Assembly: GCF_000003815.2 (NCBI RefSeq)
Contig: NC_049990.1
Location: 15,845,548-15,909,547, forward strand
Source of the DNA: Branchiostoma floridae
Taxonomy: Eukaryota; Chordata; Leptocardii; Amphioxiformes; Branchiostomatidae
Length of the DNA: 64,000 nt
Direction: 5' to 3'
Shown: piece by piece, positions 37,601 through 47,808 of the stretch
Layout of the letters: every line of letters begins with the position of its first letter
How positions within the stretch are numbered: the stretch's first letter is position 1
Notes under the pieces: generated by a model
The model's database searches: none
Told to the model about the DNA's origin: nothing
Seen by the model: only the letters and a program-made list of their open reading frames with translations
Program-made: the position numbers and the translations under genes

Positions 37601-40600
37601 CTCCAAAAAAAAAACACTGGACTAAACATCCAGTCCATTCTTTCCCAGACTTGGCTTAGAATGTCTTATGTTCATCTCTAGTAAGACCGTAAGAGACAAT
37701 CGTCACCATTTCAATGTTTTTATTGCCATTCATATTTAAAGCACTACTATATGGGCCCCATGCACTTATGGGCAGATCCTTTGGCAAACATAAAATGCTA
37801 ATTGACCAGTGATCCTATTTGGTCACATATAGCCATTTTTAGAACACCCGAAAATCAATGCCTGCACGGATGTCATCCATAAAATTAAATCAGTGTGGCC
37901 TAATCCATGCCTGTATGAGTGACCTAACGAAAAAACGTACCTGTCCACAGAGATCATAGCCAAGGTGAAGAAGCCTCCTCCTCTGTGCCGGCCGTCAGTC
38001 ACAATAAGCTCCGCCCCCCAGGACTTCATCAACATGATGAAACAGTGCTGGACCGAGTCACCCGACATGCGCACAGATTTCAACCAACTGTACGAAGAGC
38101 TCAAAATAATCAACAAGGTGCGTACACAACATGGGTCTTAATCAGAAAAAAATGTTGATGTTGTTGGTGCAGGGAAAGTTGCAAGCCAATACTATACCAG
38201 GGCTCCTTGCATTTCCTCACGGCAGCTAGTGCAAGGAGCCCCAGTATAAATCCGATGGTACCCAGGATAAGGCCCAAAGCAAATTGAAAATGAATTTCGC
38301 TTTGTCATGAAATACTCTAAATATAATGTCTAATGTAATAAGATTATATTTCTAAGTACAGATATAAAGAAGCACAATAACGTAAGTAGATTTGACTAGA
38401 TATCCTTAGATCTGTCATCTCTCATAATGCTAAGTCAGATAAAAACATAAAAGATTGCCTTGCTATTAGAAAAGACAATGACACTTACATTTAGCCCGAC
38501 TTGATTGAAGATTAGAGATTCAAGTTTGTTATCCTAAAATACCATTTCATCAGTAGAATTTGTCCCTATTTTGTAGTTTATAGTTGACCATACGAAAGTC
38601 ATTGAACTTTTTTTTTGCTGTGTCAATGAAGCTTATGTCAAATAGCTCATTGACAAGCAACTGGATATGGTTTTGGAAATGATCAGACGTTTCTGGTAGA
38701 ATCAATTACCTTTTGTCAGTGACACCGAAACGTCTGACCATTTCGAAAATCATATCCAGTTGCTTGAGTAATTGCTATTTGGCGTATCTTATTACATGGA
38801 TGTCTCTCCTTCATTGACGCGTCAATAAAGCTTCTTCGTCTTGTTTCTTAAGGGGAACAAGATCAACATCGTGGACAACATGTTTAAGATGCTGGAGCAG
38901 TACTCCTCTAACCTGGAAGACATGATTCTGGAGAGGACCAAGGCACTGGATGAGGAGAAGAAGAAGACTGAGGAGCTTCTTAGTCAGATGTTGCCAAGGT
39001 AATGAACTTAACCCTTAAGCTACCAGAGTTTCAGCCCAATAAAAGTGGCTGGGTTTCAACGCAAACCTCCGAAAAAAGAACGACCCGAAAATGGCTGATG
39101 CCCTTAACTTCTGGGATTTGCGCACTGATATCCTGGCCAGGCACATAATCATATATCTGCATGCTAGATATATAAGGGCTAGCTTGGCAGTTTGATTTTA
39201 AAAGGGGAAGACCCTGTGTATGTATGCATCTGTGTATGTGTCTCCATGAGTGTGCCCGTATGTGGCGTGCGTGTGTTTGAGTGTGTGTCTGTGTACGTCT
39301 TTGTGTATGCGTTTGTATGTGTTTTAATAGTATCATTTACACCAAAAACTGGTCTATCATGCAGTCTACATGAGGCAATGATGGGTTCGTAGATTATAGC
39401 ACATTTCTTATCAACTCATGATACTTGCATGCAAAGTGTTTTCTGCCTCAAATAAAAGCACGTATGCAATGCACCTTCTGTCTTGAAAAAAAATTGCAGA
39501 CCATTCAGTTCAGTTCATTATAAGGCCCAACATTTGGCTTTACTTGTAACGTTAGTTCTCCTTTATCCGTAGGGTAACCTATATCCGTTGTACATAAAAA
39601 TATGGTATTTGGCGATCGTTAAGTTGATGGAAGGTAGTTTCATATTGCAATATCTTGAAAATGTTGACATTTGAAACCCATGTTGTTGACCTGAAATCTC
39701 TAAATACCCATTTTTTTAAAACAACGAATCTAGGTTACCCCACGGATTAAGGTGAACTAGCGCTAAGTGCTGTATCCATTTAAAAGATGACCATGTTCAG
39801 AGATCGAAATACTTTGAAAATTACCTGCACCAGACAAATTTTACCTGCACCACTCTGGATTTAAGAATTATGAATCATTCTAAACGTTTTTAGGAACTAT
39901 GCTATTTTTTTCTTTCATATTATATCAATGCAGCTAATAACAATCCATACACACCTACATCATAGGATATTTATGTATAAAACCCAGTACACGGACCAGT
40001 GCAGGTTAGGTGCAGGTAGACACCAGAAATACCTGCACAGCTCCAATTTTACCTGCACTAACCTGCATATACCTAGTACATGAACCAATGCAGGTTAGGT
40101 GCAGGTAGACATCAGAAATACCTGCACAGCTCCAATTTTACCTGCACTAACCTGCATATGCAGGTGGTATTTCGAGCCCTGATGTTTCATAACCCCTCTC
40201 TAGTTCTGTGGCTGACAATCTAAAGCGAGGACTGCCCGTGAAACCAGAAGCATTCTCTGAGACAACCATCTACTTCAGCGACATCGTCGGCTTCACCACC
40301 ATCTCAGCCATGTCTGAACCCATGCAGGTCGTTGACCTCCTGAACGACCTCTACACGACCTTTGATGACGTCATACGGAACTACGATGTCTATAAGGTCA
40401 GGACCTGGCTATAGAACATGAAGTAGAGTTGGATAGCGTCAGTGTGGCAAGTAGTTTGGTGTGATATAGATGTCTGCTGCATGCCTGTGAAGGTGTGCCA
40501 ATGGCATTTATTCCAATGGCAGTTATACTGGCTTAGATATTCACATTCGGTAGTTAGGCGAACAGAGAGGATGTGATGATATTAATGTTGCCAAATATAA

Positions 40601-43600
40601 TATGAAAATAATATGATGTGCTACATCAAGTGTTCATCTGGGCCTTTGGATATACCGATAGCAAGGTTGAATTTTGGAGTTGCTCTCTCCTTGGTGCTGA
40701 AAGTTGGTTATTATAACAGTTTATCTTTCCAATTGAAAAGGAGACTCAAATTTGGCTTATAGTGCAAAATGTATAATGATGTGATACTGGCATCATTGTA
40801 AAACGTGGTATTCAGTATCCTACTATAAGGGAGCACACTAAGTGCATACAGGATCGGTCTTCATTCTGACAACCGTATGTATATGTATAGACGTTATGAT
40901 AATCTTATCACACCTTAAAATACGATATTCCTTCAAAACACAAGTTATCTTGCTGACACTTTTTCATTCTTAACATTTGATTGTGAAAATACGAATCAAT
41001 ACATACACTGCCGAGCTGCACAGTTCACGCCTTTTCCCTATCTTTGGTTTGTGTGAACCATTTATGTCTTTTGGTTAGCATCACTCAACTACAGTGTAGA
41101 AGACAACAAAACGATGTGCAGTAGATATGAGCCCAAGCCACACAACTGCTTGGAAATCTTTCAACATAAAGAATTGTTTGCTTTTAGGTTGAGACTATTG
41201 GTGATGCCTACATGGTTGTGTCAGGTTTACCTGTACGGAACGGTAACAAGCACGCAGGCGAGATCGCGACCATGTCCCTGGACATCCTCCACGCATCGGG
41301 CAAGTTCACCATCAGGCACATGCCGGACGTCCCACTCAGGATACGCATAGGATTACACTCAGGTATCCATACTCTAGCGACCCTAGTGTCTAATACATGT
41401 ACATGATTGTGGGTTCAAGTATTCTGTTTAGTGGGCTCACTATGAGTGAGGACTAACTGACCCAATAGGCGAAGCAGGGGTTACGAGGGCTGCTCGGGAG
41501 ATTCCCTACCCCTATTTTGGCCGGAATGGTTTGATCCGCTCGGGTGGATGTTCGTACATGTGGCGGTTTCTTTAACGTGCATAGGGTATGGCTCTCCCCA
41601 CACACGGGACCTCCATTTAACGTCCTATCCGAGGGACGACTCATTTTTCACTTGAGTAAAGTGAGGAAAGTCGTGTAAAGTGCCTTTCCCAAGGGCACAA
41701 GACCGGCAACACGGCAGGCGGATTCGAACCGGCGACCTCTCGGTCACGGGCCGAATACACTACCACTGTGCTACGCGGCCCCACAAATGAATTGTTGTTC
41801 AACCCCTCGGCTACCCATAGTGCCCTGTGTCTCCCAGCATACAAAGAGATCTGTCACAAGGTATATAGGCATTGGTGACGTTACATATGAAGAGCTGTTG
41901 AGCGGCAGTAAAACGTACCAAGTGTAGAACTACCTAACAAATGCATATGCTGCAAGTGTTACAATTCCACAATGACCTTATATGGTAGACAAGTAGCCCT
42001 GAAATATAATAAAGCAGTCAATTTGAAAGTGATTTTTCAATGCAGTGTGACTCTTCTCTACAATAATGATGTTCAACAACCTAACATTCACTTGACTCAC
42101 TCAAATGTTAGTACACTAGATACTTAGCATTCTATGTACCCAAGCATTCTATGTCTCCAAATTGTTTCCCGAAATGTTTGTGTACATGAATAAGGGATTG
42201 GTGACATTTGCTGTACAATTGTCTTGCAATCACATAATAAGGGCATTCTTGGAATAGTCTTGTACGTGTCTTCTTAAATTAGATTGTTGTCAGTGTTTGG
42301 TTCTGTCACATTTTGCGTGAATATTCTATGACGTAAAATACGTACAATGATCTACGACGAATGTATCTGTGGATTCGTGTACTACTGTGAAGATGTATTG
42401 TGACTGGTCTTGTCTTTTTGTGTGTAGATGTTGTGTTGTGATGTCACAGTGCTGTGTGCAAAATGTGCTGTGCAGTGGGCAGACATGTGTCGTCTATGGT
42501 AAGTCTGGATGTTTTTGGTCAAACAAGAGGTACATTAACAAAATTTTGCACTTACTGATACTTCTCGGCATGATGTTGTGCCTCTACATAGTTCTTAAAC
42601 ACCGTAGAATATCAAAGTTGTGTGCTCTCAAGTCTTCATAGAGTGAAAAGAAGGAAGTACCTTAGTAGCCCTGCATAAATAGAGTGAAAAGAAGGAAGTA
42701 GCCTAGTAGCCCTGAATAGTCTTACATTTTTTAGAGTTATACTTTCTTCTAGAATGGTGGTAGTGGCATGAATGATTGTGTATCACCTAGCTATTAGCTA
42801 GGAGGGCATTAAGGCAATGCCTAGAACTAAACACCCATATTCTGGATTCCACATGGGGGAAAAAAGACAAATTGAATTGTTGACAACATATTTTCAGTTG
42901 TACCCAGTGTTCTTATAAGTTACGATGTAGAACATTTTAAAAACACATCACAATGCACCCAACGTCTTGGATGCCCTCACTATAAAACCCAAATAAAAGA
43001 ATGATAGTATCCTAAATTTTAATTTTGAACCCATTTTCAAAACTTTAATCTGCATCTTTAGCTTGCAAAGCTAGAATGACTGACAGGGAGAAATAACAGA
43101 ATGCAGTACTATGTTATACCCTATGTAATATGAATGTTATGCTGTTATGCAGGACCTGTAGTGGCCGGGGTTGTTGGCATCACTATGCCGCGGTATTGCC
43201 TGTTTGGTGACACCGTCAACACAGCGTCGCGCATGGAGTCCACAGGAATGCGTAAGTCTCATCACACATTCATGAAAAAAAGTATTTGTGTATGACAAGG
43301 TTAGGATTATACTAGTATAAAAGCAACACAACTATTGACAAGACTTTTGTATCCATCTTTTAAAATGACAATAATGATTATTGTTTTCCTTTCCTATGAT
43401 TTTATGAATGCTTTTAAGAAAAGAGCATTTCATAGATCTTTCTTAACATGGAGGTTTATGTGTTGGTAAATGCCATGATGAAAAAGGAACAATTTTACAT
43501 TACAGCATTACAACACTGAAAAAGACCTTCCCAAATTTTCACAGAATGGACCTGTCTACTGCAGCTTCCAGGATTTGACGTTGGACACGTGACTGCAGCA

Positions 43601-46600
43601 ACGGGTTGTAGGTGGCAGATAACCTGTGTCGCCCCCCGTCTCAATTCAGTGTTGACCGCAAATGCAGTCACGTGTCTTTAATGTCACTTTCCAGAAGCTG
43701 CAGTAGACTGGTCCATTCCGTGAACAAGGCTGACTGATTCAGCGAAAGATTTGGTCAAGTCCTTACTATTTCAGTGTTGGCTATCTATGTAAACTTTGTT
43801 GTTTTTCATATTGTCAAAGGTCTTTCATGTTCTTACAAAGTTTAACCTATTTCCAGCCTTCAGGATACACATGAGCCAAACCACCATGTCAATACTGCAC
43901 CAACTGGGGGAGTATAAATTTGAGCCTCGTGGAAAAGTTCTACTGAAGGTAACAATTTTAGCGATAATAGCACTAGTTCACGCTTTAACCGATAACTGTA
44001 TAATTTTTAAAAACAGTATCTAGGGATACAAGTCAACGGACTGTGGTTTTGAACTGCAATATTTTTAAAAAGTCATCTCATTGGACTCCGGTATGTTGGC
44101 GGCAGTGCTTCATTCTAAATTGACTTTGTGTTACCCTTGACTTTGTAGTGGGAATATCATCCAAAACGTACAAGTATGACTATAAAAAGGACAAACACAC
44201 AAAGCGTAAAAAGATTTTTTTTTATTAATGAGATTCATTGAGCACTCTGTCAAATTGCTCAACCACAGCAATACAACCAACGTACTGTAGCATCAATGAG
44301 TAAGATAGTGAGTAAGATAGTATCTCCAGGGGTGCCTAAGCATTTGCACGAACCTAATGGAATTCATACAAATCTTATGTGATAAGCAGGAATCACTATG
44401 CGAAAACATCAAACCTTATGAAAACCACACGAATCACTATGCGAAAACATACACACATTATGTGATACACACAAATCACTATGTGACAAGCACAAATCTT
44501 ATGTGATTCACACAAGCCTTGTGCAAACAAGCCAACGGCTGCTGGGATCACGTGCCAGGTTTGCATAAGATTTATGAGTATCAGCTGGTATCACATTACG
44601 TTTTCGCATAGTGATTCGTACGTATCACATAAGATTCGTACGAATTTCATAAAGTTCGTGCAAATGCTAAGGCACCCCTGATCTCACTCTCTTGATGTCT
44701 ATAGTTCATTGAGTGATTGACAGAGTTGGATGGATACTTAACTGTTGAAACAATTCTAACACAACATATGATCATGCCTTGTGACAGGGCAAAGGCCACA
44801 TGACATCATACTGGTTGACTGGAAAGGACAACTACGACAAGGAGCTGCCTGACCCTGGGGTGGACAAGTGAGTTTACTGACTTTTCTTTCATGGTCTGAC
44901 TAGCAAGTTTGAAGGGTGTAGGGTTTTCTTTCAAAGTTATAAATTATACTACTAACAACAAAATGTATCACGATTATACATTACAAGCTTAAGTGTGACT
45001 CTCTAGTATGTATTTTACTAAAAACCTGAGCCCTTCAGACTTTAGTCATAACCTACCTCACATGATACTTTCAAGTCGTGTACAGCATATTCTTTATAGA
45101 TAGTATCTTAGACAACCGTGTTTCCTAAAGTATGCTACCTTGATTGAAAATCAGGGATGGACTGATGCAATACTGCAATTGAGATGTAAATAGCAAAGTG
45201 TCAGAGAAATATAGAATTTTTAAAAAAAATCAAGATGCTGTGATACTATGTATGAATTTTTGTAGAAGTTTAGTTTCTAAAGAAAAACTACTGACTACAA
45301 TGGATATCCCTTCAATCTGTAATTAAACAAAGAAATGTTTCTCCAAATACTGCCAAAATTTAGAGGAGTGGATGCAATGTTCTGGAAAATGTAGATACAT
45401 TTTTTATGTGCTTGCCTGCTAGGACAAGTGAATTTTAGAAAACTTGTCCAACCCTGAGGCCTTCTGGTATATACCTGTATTGTCACATGGTATTTGTGCT
45501 GCCCGTTCAGCCAGATTTTCAGGCGCCTGACTGCATGGCTGGACGGGAGGCGAGAGGAAACGAACACGTGATGCCGCTCTCTGCGAGGTCCCCGTAGATA
45601 CAGGGTCTGGTACAACAGGGGTCCGTTTGGAGTTTCGTTCAATGAACATTTATAGCTTCAACTTGTGCTTTGCGAGTATGTGAAATATGTCTAACCCCCT
45701 TGAACATCCCCAAATGTAAGATAAAATGTGAAAGAAGGTGTGTAGTGCACAAGTTGTATTTTTATGGACTTAATCAAGATGATGTCAAAACACTGGCATC
45801 GTTTTCGTATTTGGTCAGTATCTAAAACCATTACGTATCTAATCAACGTAAAGGATGACTTTGTCTAATTTTTTTCTCATTAATCTGTGCCTCATCACGT
45901 AAGATACCAGTGAGACAAGCACAGCACATAAGGACTAACAACCCCCACTGCCAGTATTGTATGTCATTTTATATATGCTCACTGTGTTTTCTTCTTCTTC
46001 CCAACCCACAGTGGAGACAACCATGGGTAAGTTTTGTACACATTGTTTCTCGAATGTTCACCTGTTTGAAATTACTTTAAAGTGCTTATGGCACTGATGG
46101 CATAGAAATTAATTCCAGAAACTACAGTTGCTTATAACAACAGTGTTCAAAAAACATTTGCACAAAAAATACACCCTTTTGATGTTATTGAACATTGTAG
46201 GAAAAGTAATATTTCCTTGAGTAGTTAGATAAAACGGTGACTATATCTGTCATATTGTAACAATGAACAACCAGTTGTAATTCCAGTTGTAAAAGTTCCT
46301 ACTTTGCACTTCGAAAAAAATGTTCTTTTTCAGAAAGAAAGAAAATGTTGTATTTTGGTGTCATAAAAACACTTTAAGGATCACATACAGACCTGTAAAA
46401 ATCATTATCCAAAGTTATGTATCATACTGGTTATTGCCCAAGAAGTCTGTCTGAAGATGCAAATTTTCAAATTCCTAGCAAAAATTTTCTAATTTATTTA
46501 CAGACAAAAAGGAGACTACCCCCCTCCCCACATCACAGACCTAAACTTTACAAAAATAGAATCCTTCGTTTTCTACTGTCTTAGAAAAAAGAAGTTGAAT

Positions 46601-47345
46601 ATCTAGTCACATTTTGTACTGTTTTCCATTGTTTTTCATTCCGCTTCCTGGTACAAGAATTTGCAATAAACTTATTACAAATGGACACAAAATCTGATAT
46701 TTTCAGGCTGTATGTAATAAATGTGTGCAATACCATCAATTTTTCTATATCAACAGTCTCGACGTCGTGCTCAACGCAGACCAACTGACTCGCCCGTGGT
46801 TACGACCAGACAACAGTAAAAACTCAACTGACGAGAGCATAGAACCAGCGGCGGATCTTAACAGTCAAGAACATCACACAGACAAGGCACACGGAGAAAA
46901 ACTCGCCGTGGAAGACATCGCAGAAGAAACAACAACAGAAAAAATAAACAACCAAACCGACAGTGACAATACACAAGAAACTGACGCAAACACAGCACAA
47001 CCAAACCTCACTGCTGAAGGCATTGCAGGTGAAACGCGGGCAGAAAAAATAAACAAGAAAACAGAAAGCGAAAATACAGAAGAAACTGATCCAGCTTCAC
47101 ATTTGGCAGAAGCTGAGAGCTCCAAATGCATCCATGCAACTTCTACAGCAGATTGCAACGATTGCAAGACTTTGAACACATTACAGAAAGAACTTGAAGC
47201 AATAGAGAACAACAGTTGTAACAAAGATGAATCGGGCAAAACGAGCGAGCCGGAAAACCAACGGAACTCGTACTCCAGTGGGGACAGCTCTGACTCTGGA
47301 ATAGCATCAGGAAAATCAGCACAAGTGTCAATAGACGTGGGCTAA
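22617..47345 (+). CDS. Receptor-type (membrane) guanylate cyclase, natriuretic-peptide-receptor-like, 21 exons
   Basis: A single-pass receptor that would bind an extracellular ligand and make cGMP from GTP on the cytoplasmic side. Exons read from GT/AG sites: 22617-23376, 27122-27429, 29909-30154, 30683-30815, 31196-31280, 32006-32099, 32829-32939, 33986-34063, 34546-34650, 35221-35292, 36354-36531, 37132-37281, 37951-38117, 38853-38998, 40204-40396, 41188-41362, 43153-43251, 43857-43948, 44788-44867, 46012-46026, 46757-47345. They sum to 3876 nt, exactly 1291 codons plus stop, with every junction in phase. Domain order is signal peptide, ANF-receptor domain (to about 482), transmembrane helix (about 486-510), pseudokinase (about 520-829), coiled coil (830-877), cyclase (878-1090), acidic tail (1096-1291). 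The first in-frame ATG is 22617, but ATG 22701 gives a cleaner signal peptide ([11 protein letters not shown]...). The family is certain. Orthology to NPR1/NPR2 versus another receptor cyclase is not decidable by eye, so no symbol is given. Confidence 0.93.
23987..24220. mobile_element. MITE (family C), copy 2, in cyclase intron 1
   Basis: Ends ATACCCCTGTCACC and GTGACAGTGGTAT, with the shared GATCGACAGAGGGTTGCGCG and TTGTACAATTGTTGTGCAAT internal words. A fragment of another copy lies just upstream (about 23880-23943). Confidence 0.88.
25510..27030. repeat. ~148-bp tandem array, about 10 diverged copies, in cyclase intron 1
   Basis: Unit marks are GAGCACTACACGTGACAAAC, AAATCAGAACCAAGGACAGG, TTCGTTATTGACGTATTTGC and a TCTGTGTTTGAATGGACCAA end. 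TTCGTTATTG recurs near 25598, 25742, 25890, 26035, 26182, 26334, 26762 and 26942, with mutated copies between. Confidence 0.93.
27485..27696. mobile_element. ~212-bp hairpin MITE (family D), copy 1, in cyclase intron 2
   Basis: Almost the whole element is an inverted repeat (TTTATCCGCGGGGTAACC... with GACGGACGGTGGTTTAAACT in the arms). It lies only 55 bases after exon 2. Right-end fragments repeat at about 27730-27895. Confidence 0.88.
28000..29400. other. Cyclase intron 2, unannotated part
   Basis: AT-rich intron sequence; I see no further exon and no complete element. Confidence 0.5.
29402..29632. mobile_element. Hairpin MITE (family D), copy 2
   Basis: AACGCTAGCTTGTTCGCCTT and its partner AAAGTAAACTAGCGTT form the ends. 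Internal arms CCGTCGACTTG and CAAGTCGACAAACAG match copy 1. Confidence 0.85.
31196..31280 (+). other. Cyclase exon 5: transmembrane helix
   Basis: This 85-nt exon encodes about 25 hydrophobic residues beginning [18 protein letters not shown] and ending VSAVLF. It sits between the ectodomain and the basic [13 protein letters not shown] stretch of exon 6, as expected for a single-pass receptor with a positive-inside juxtamembrane segment. The acceptor is cccag and the donor is CTTCAG|gtagta. Confidence 0.9.
31303..31770. repeat. Degenerate ~115-bp tandem repeat in cyclase intron 5
   Basis: Four to five copies of AGCAAACCTTCAGTACTGAA followed by AATACTGACAGTCACATTTC and AGTATTGCAGTG. Confidence 0.85.
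32160..32700. repeat. Degenerate ~14-16-bp minisatellite in cyclase intron 6
   Basis: Dozens of variants of CACCCCTATGTTCCGA over more than 500 bases, starting about 60 bases after exon 6. The Pro/Leu-rich frames here are not genes. Confidence 0.9.
32965..33504. mobile_element. MITE (family E), copy 2, in cyclase intron 7
   Basis: AGGCCACAGCAAGTAAATTT and its reverse complement bound it; the inside matches 475-1008. A right-end fragment (TCATCCATAAAATTAAATCA) is at about 37875-37905. Confidence 0.9.
34821..35121. mobile_element. ~300-bp MITE with TACAGTCAAAC ends in cyclase intron 9
   Basis: TACAGTCAAACC and GTTTGACTGTA bound a sequence rich in GCGGCCAC repeats (TAGCGGTCACC, ATTGCGGCCACT, TAGCGGCCACC), with inverted inner arms. 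Confidence 0.85.
35600..35775 (-). repeat. SINE fragment in cyclase intron 10
   Basis: Same body as 41454-41782 in the same orientation (TACACTTGGGTGAAGTGAGG, GTGCCCTTCCCAATGGCACA), more diverged, ending in a decayed tRNA-like part. Confidence 0.65.
36013..36243. mobile_element. MITE (family C), copy 3, in cyclase intron 10
   Basis: Ends AATACCCGTCACAT and ATGTGACAGGGGTAT; internal words match 23987-24220. It lies about 110 bases before exon 11. Confidence 0.88.
36655..36785. repeat. Short degenerate repeat in cyclase intron 11
   Basis: Repeated GCTGCATTGGTGCTGGATTG-like words, about 15-20 bp each. Confidence 0.75.
38658..38765. repeat. ~105-bp inverted repeat in cyclase intron 13
   Basis: CAAGCAACTGGATATGGTTT... 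and AAATCATATCCAGTTGCTTG are reverse complements around a GTTTCTGG/CCGAAACG centre; it can fold into a long hairpin about 90 bases before exon 14. Confidence 0.85.
39549..39765. mobile_element. Hairpin MITE (family D), copy 3, in cyclase intron 14
   Basis: ACGTTAGTTCTCCTTTATCC and GGATTAAGGTGAACTAGCGC bound it; inside it resembles 27485-27696. A further fragment lies at about 44008-44085. Confidence 0.8.
39799..40185. mobile_element. Element with TCGAAATA/TATTTCGA ends and an 89-bp internal tandem repeat
   Basis: AGAGATCGAAATACTTTGAA at the left and GGTGGTATTTCGAGCCCTGA at the right. Inside, an 89-bp unit (GCAGGTTAGGTGCAGGTAGA...) occurs twice, starting at 40001 and 40090. It ends 18 bases before exon 15. 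Confidence 0.7.
41454..41782 (-). mobile_element. tRNA-derived SINE in cyclase intron 16
   Basis: Read on the minus strand it starts GGGGCCGCGTAGCACAGTGG (A box) with GGTTCGAATCC (B box) and a body containing CCCTTGGGAAAGGCACTTTA and GGTCCCGTGTGTGGGGAGAG. The acceptor stem does not pair, so it is a SINE head and not a tRNA gene. Related fragments: 15470, 16640, 35600, 50440 and 54930. Confidence 0.8.
42641..42715. repeat. ~40-bp tandem duplication in cyclase intron 16
   Basis: AGAGTGAAAAGAAGGAAGTA followed by CCTTAGTAGCCCTG occurs twice in succession. Confidence 0.85.
43541..43722. repeat. ~180-bp palindromic element in cyclase intron 17
   Basis: ACAGAATGGACCTGTCTACTGCAGCTT... is inverted at ...AAGCTGCAGTAGACTGGTCC. 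Inner arms CACGTGACTGCA and TGCAGTCACGTG also pair. Confidence 0.85.
44327..44680. mobile_element. ~354-bp inverted-repeat element with 5-bp target duplication in cyclase intron 18
   Basis: CAGGGGTGCCTAAGCATTTG and its reverse complement CAAATGCTAAGGCACCCCTG form the ends. Both sides carry ATCTC (44322-44326 and 44681-44685). Ends beginning CAGGGGTG resemble hAT-class transposons. The inside repeats CACTATGCGAAAACAT. Confidence 0.85.
46012..46026 (+). other. Cyclase exon 20: 15-nt microexon
   Basis: Exon 19 ends in phase 2 (GAC AA|gtgag) and the last exon needs two bases before its first T. The segment between acceptor ...cccaacccacag and donor GG|gtaagt supplies 15 nt, encoding the N-G-D-N-H-G junction. 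Using it keeps the frame. Skipping it also keeps the frame, because 15 is divisible by 3, so it may be optional. Confidence 0.7.
46757..47345 (+). other. Cyclase exon 21: long acidic C-terminal tail
   Basis: The last exon adds about 196 residues after the cyclase domain. They are rich in Glu, Asp, Thr, Ser and Asn, with no hydrophobic core, and probably disordered. A segment of about 36 residues occurs twice: [19 protein letters not shown] and then [19 protein letters not shown], each followed by a D/E-N-T-x-ETD motif. Natriuretic peptide receptors normally stop soon after the cyclase domain, so this extension is unusual. The end is Ser-rich ([15 protein letters not shown]). Stop TAA is at 47343-47345. 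Confidence 0.88.
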
Positions 47346-47502
47346 AAATGTCACTTTTTTGGCAACACCACAGGGGTGGAGGCATTTCAGACACAATGTG
47401 CAATGAAGGTGACTTGGAACTACCAATTTGTCAACTTGTTTTGTTGCAGCAGAAATTGGTAAAAGAATTGTGAATATGTATAATGTGTATATATGGCTGT
47501 GA

Positions 47503-47508
47503 AATAAA
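47503..47508 (+). terminator. Candidate polyadenylation signal AATAAA (proximal)
   Basis: AATAAA lies 158 bases past the cyclase stop codon in AT-rich DNA. It is one of two plausible signals for this gene. Confidence 0.4.
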
Positions 47509-47808
47509 CTACCTTGGCAATAAAATAGCAAGGGGAAGATAGTAGAAGCAATCATATATGCCAGAGGTGTATATTGTAAGTGGAGTTGCCTTAGCTACAC
47601 TTTGCCGCTATATATCTGCACATGCAAAGATTTGTAACACTCAACTCATAGAGATCAATATGTGAATTATAACTTAAAACAAAATGGAGATAGAACAGTT
47701 TGTTTTTGTGATATAAACTATTTTCTGGGCTAGGAAACAAACAGGGACATACAGGGTAATTCTCAAAGTCTTCTATCCCTTTGACCTTTCCATGGGTCTC
47801 ACTGCATG

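Larger units (their letters stand above)
32006..38117 (+). other. Cyclase exons 6-13: kinase-homology (pseudokinase) domain
   Basis: Eight exons encode the regulatory kinase-like domain. The ATP-contact lysine is retained in VWLKRMP (K586). The catalytic loop reads HGRLNSRNC (677-685) instead of HRDLxxxN, so the catalytic Asp is absent, and the DFG position reads DYG (697-699). [11 protein letters not shown] and [13 protein letters not shown] match the activation-segment end and helix F of receptor cyclases. The HGxLxSxNC signature is typical of membrane guanylate cyclases, where this domain regulates the cyclase and does not phosphorylate. Exon 7 (32829-32939) inserts a Ser/Gly/Gln-rich stretch at the usual glycine-loop region. 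Confidence 0.9.
38853..44867 (+). other. Cyclase exons 14-19: dimerisation coiled coil and class III guanylate cyclase domain
   Basis: Exon 14 encodes the linker helix ([20 protein letters not shown], then [13 protein letters not shown]). Exons 15-19 encode the catalytic domain: metal-binding Asp904 in FSDIVGFT and Asp948 in VETIGDAY; base-selecting Glu944 and Cys1016 ([14 protein letters not shown]), the pair that specifies GTP over ATP; and transition-state Asn1023 and Arg1027. All key residues are present, so the domain should be active as a homodimer. The domain closes with [12 protein letters not shown]. Confidence 0.95.

Noticed and set aside
41700-41782. Functional tRNA gene on the minus strand
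   Set aside because: A and B boxes are good but the acceptor stem does not pair, and the sequence continues into a SINE body.
42369-42641. Cysteine-rich frame with hydrophobic end (90 codons)
   Set aside because: Lies wholly inside cyclase intron 16 on the same strand, lacks signal peptide or exon signals, and contains no recognisable motif.
46874-47239. 121-codon antisense frame of Ser/Val/Phe
   Set aside because: Shadow of the acidic cyclase tail exon on the other strand.
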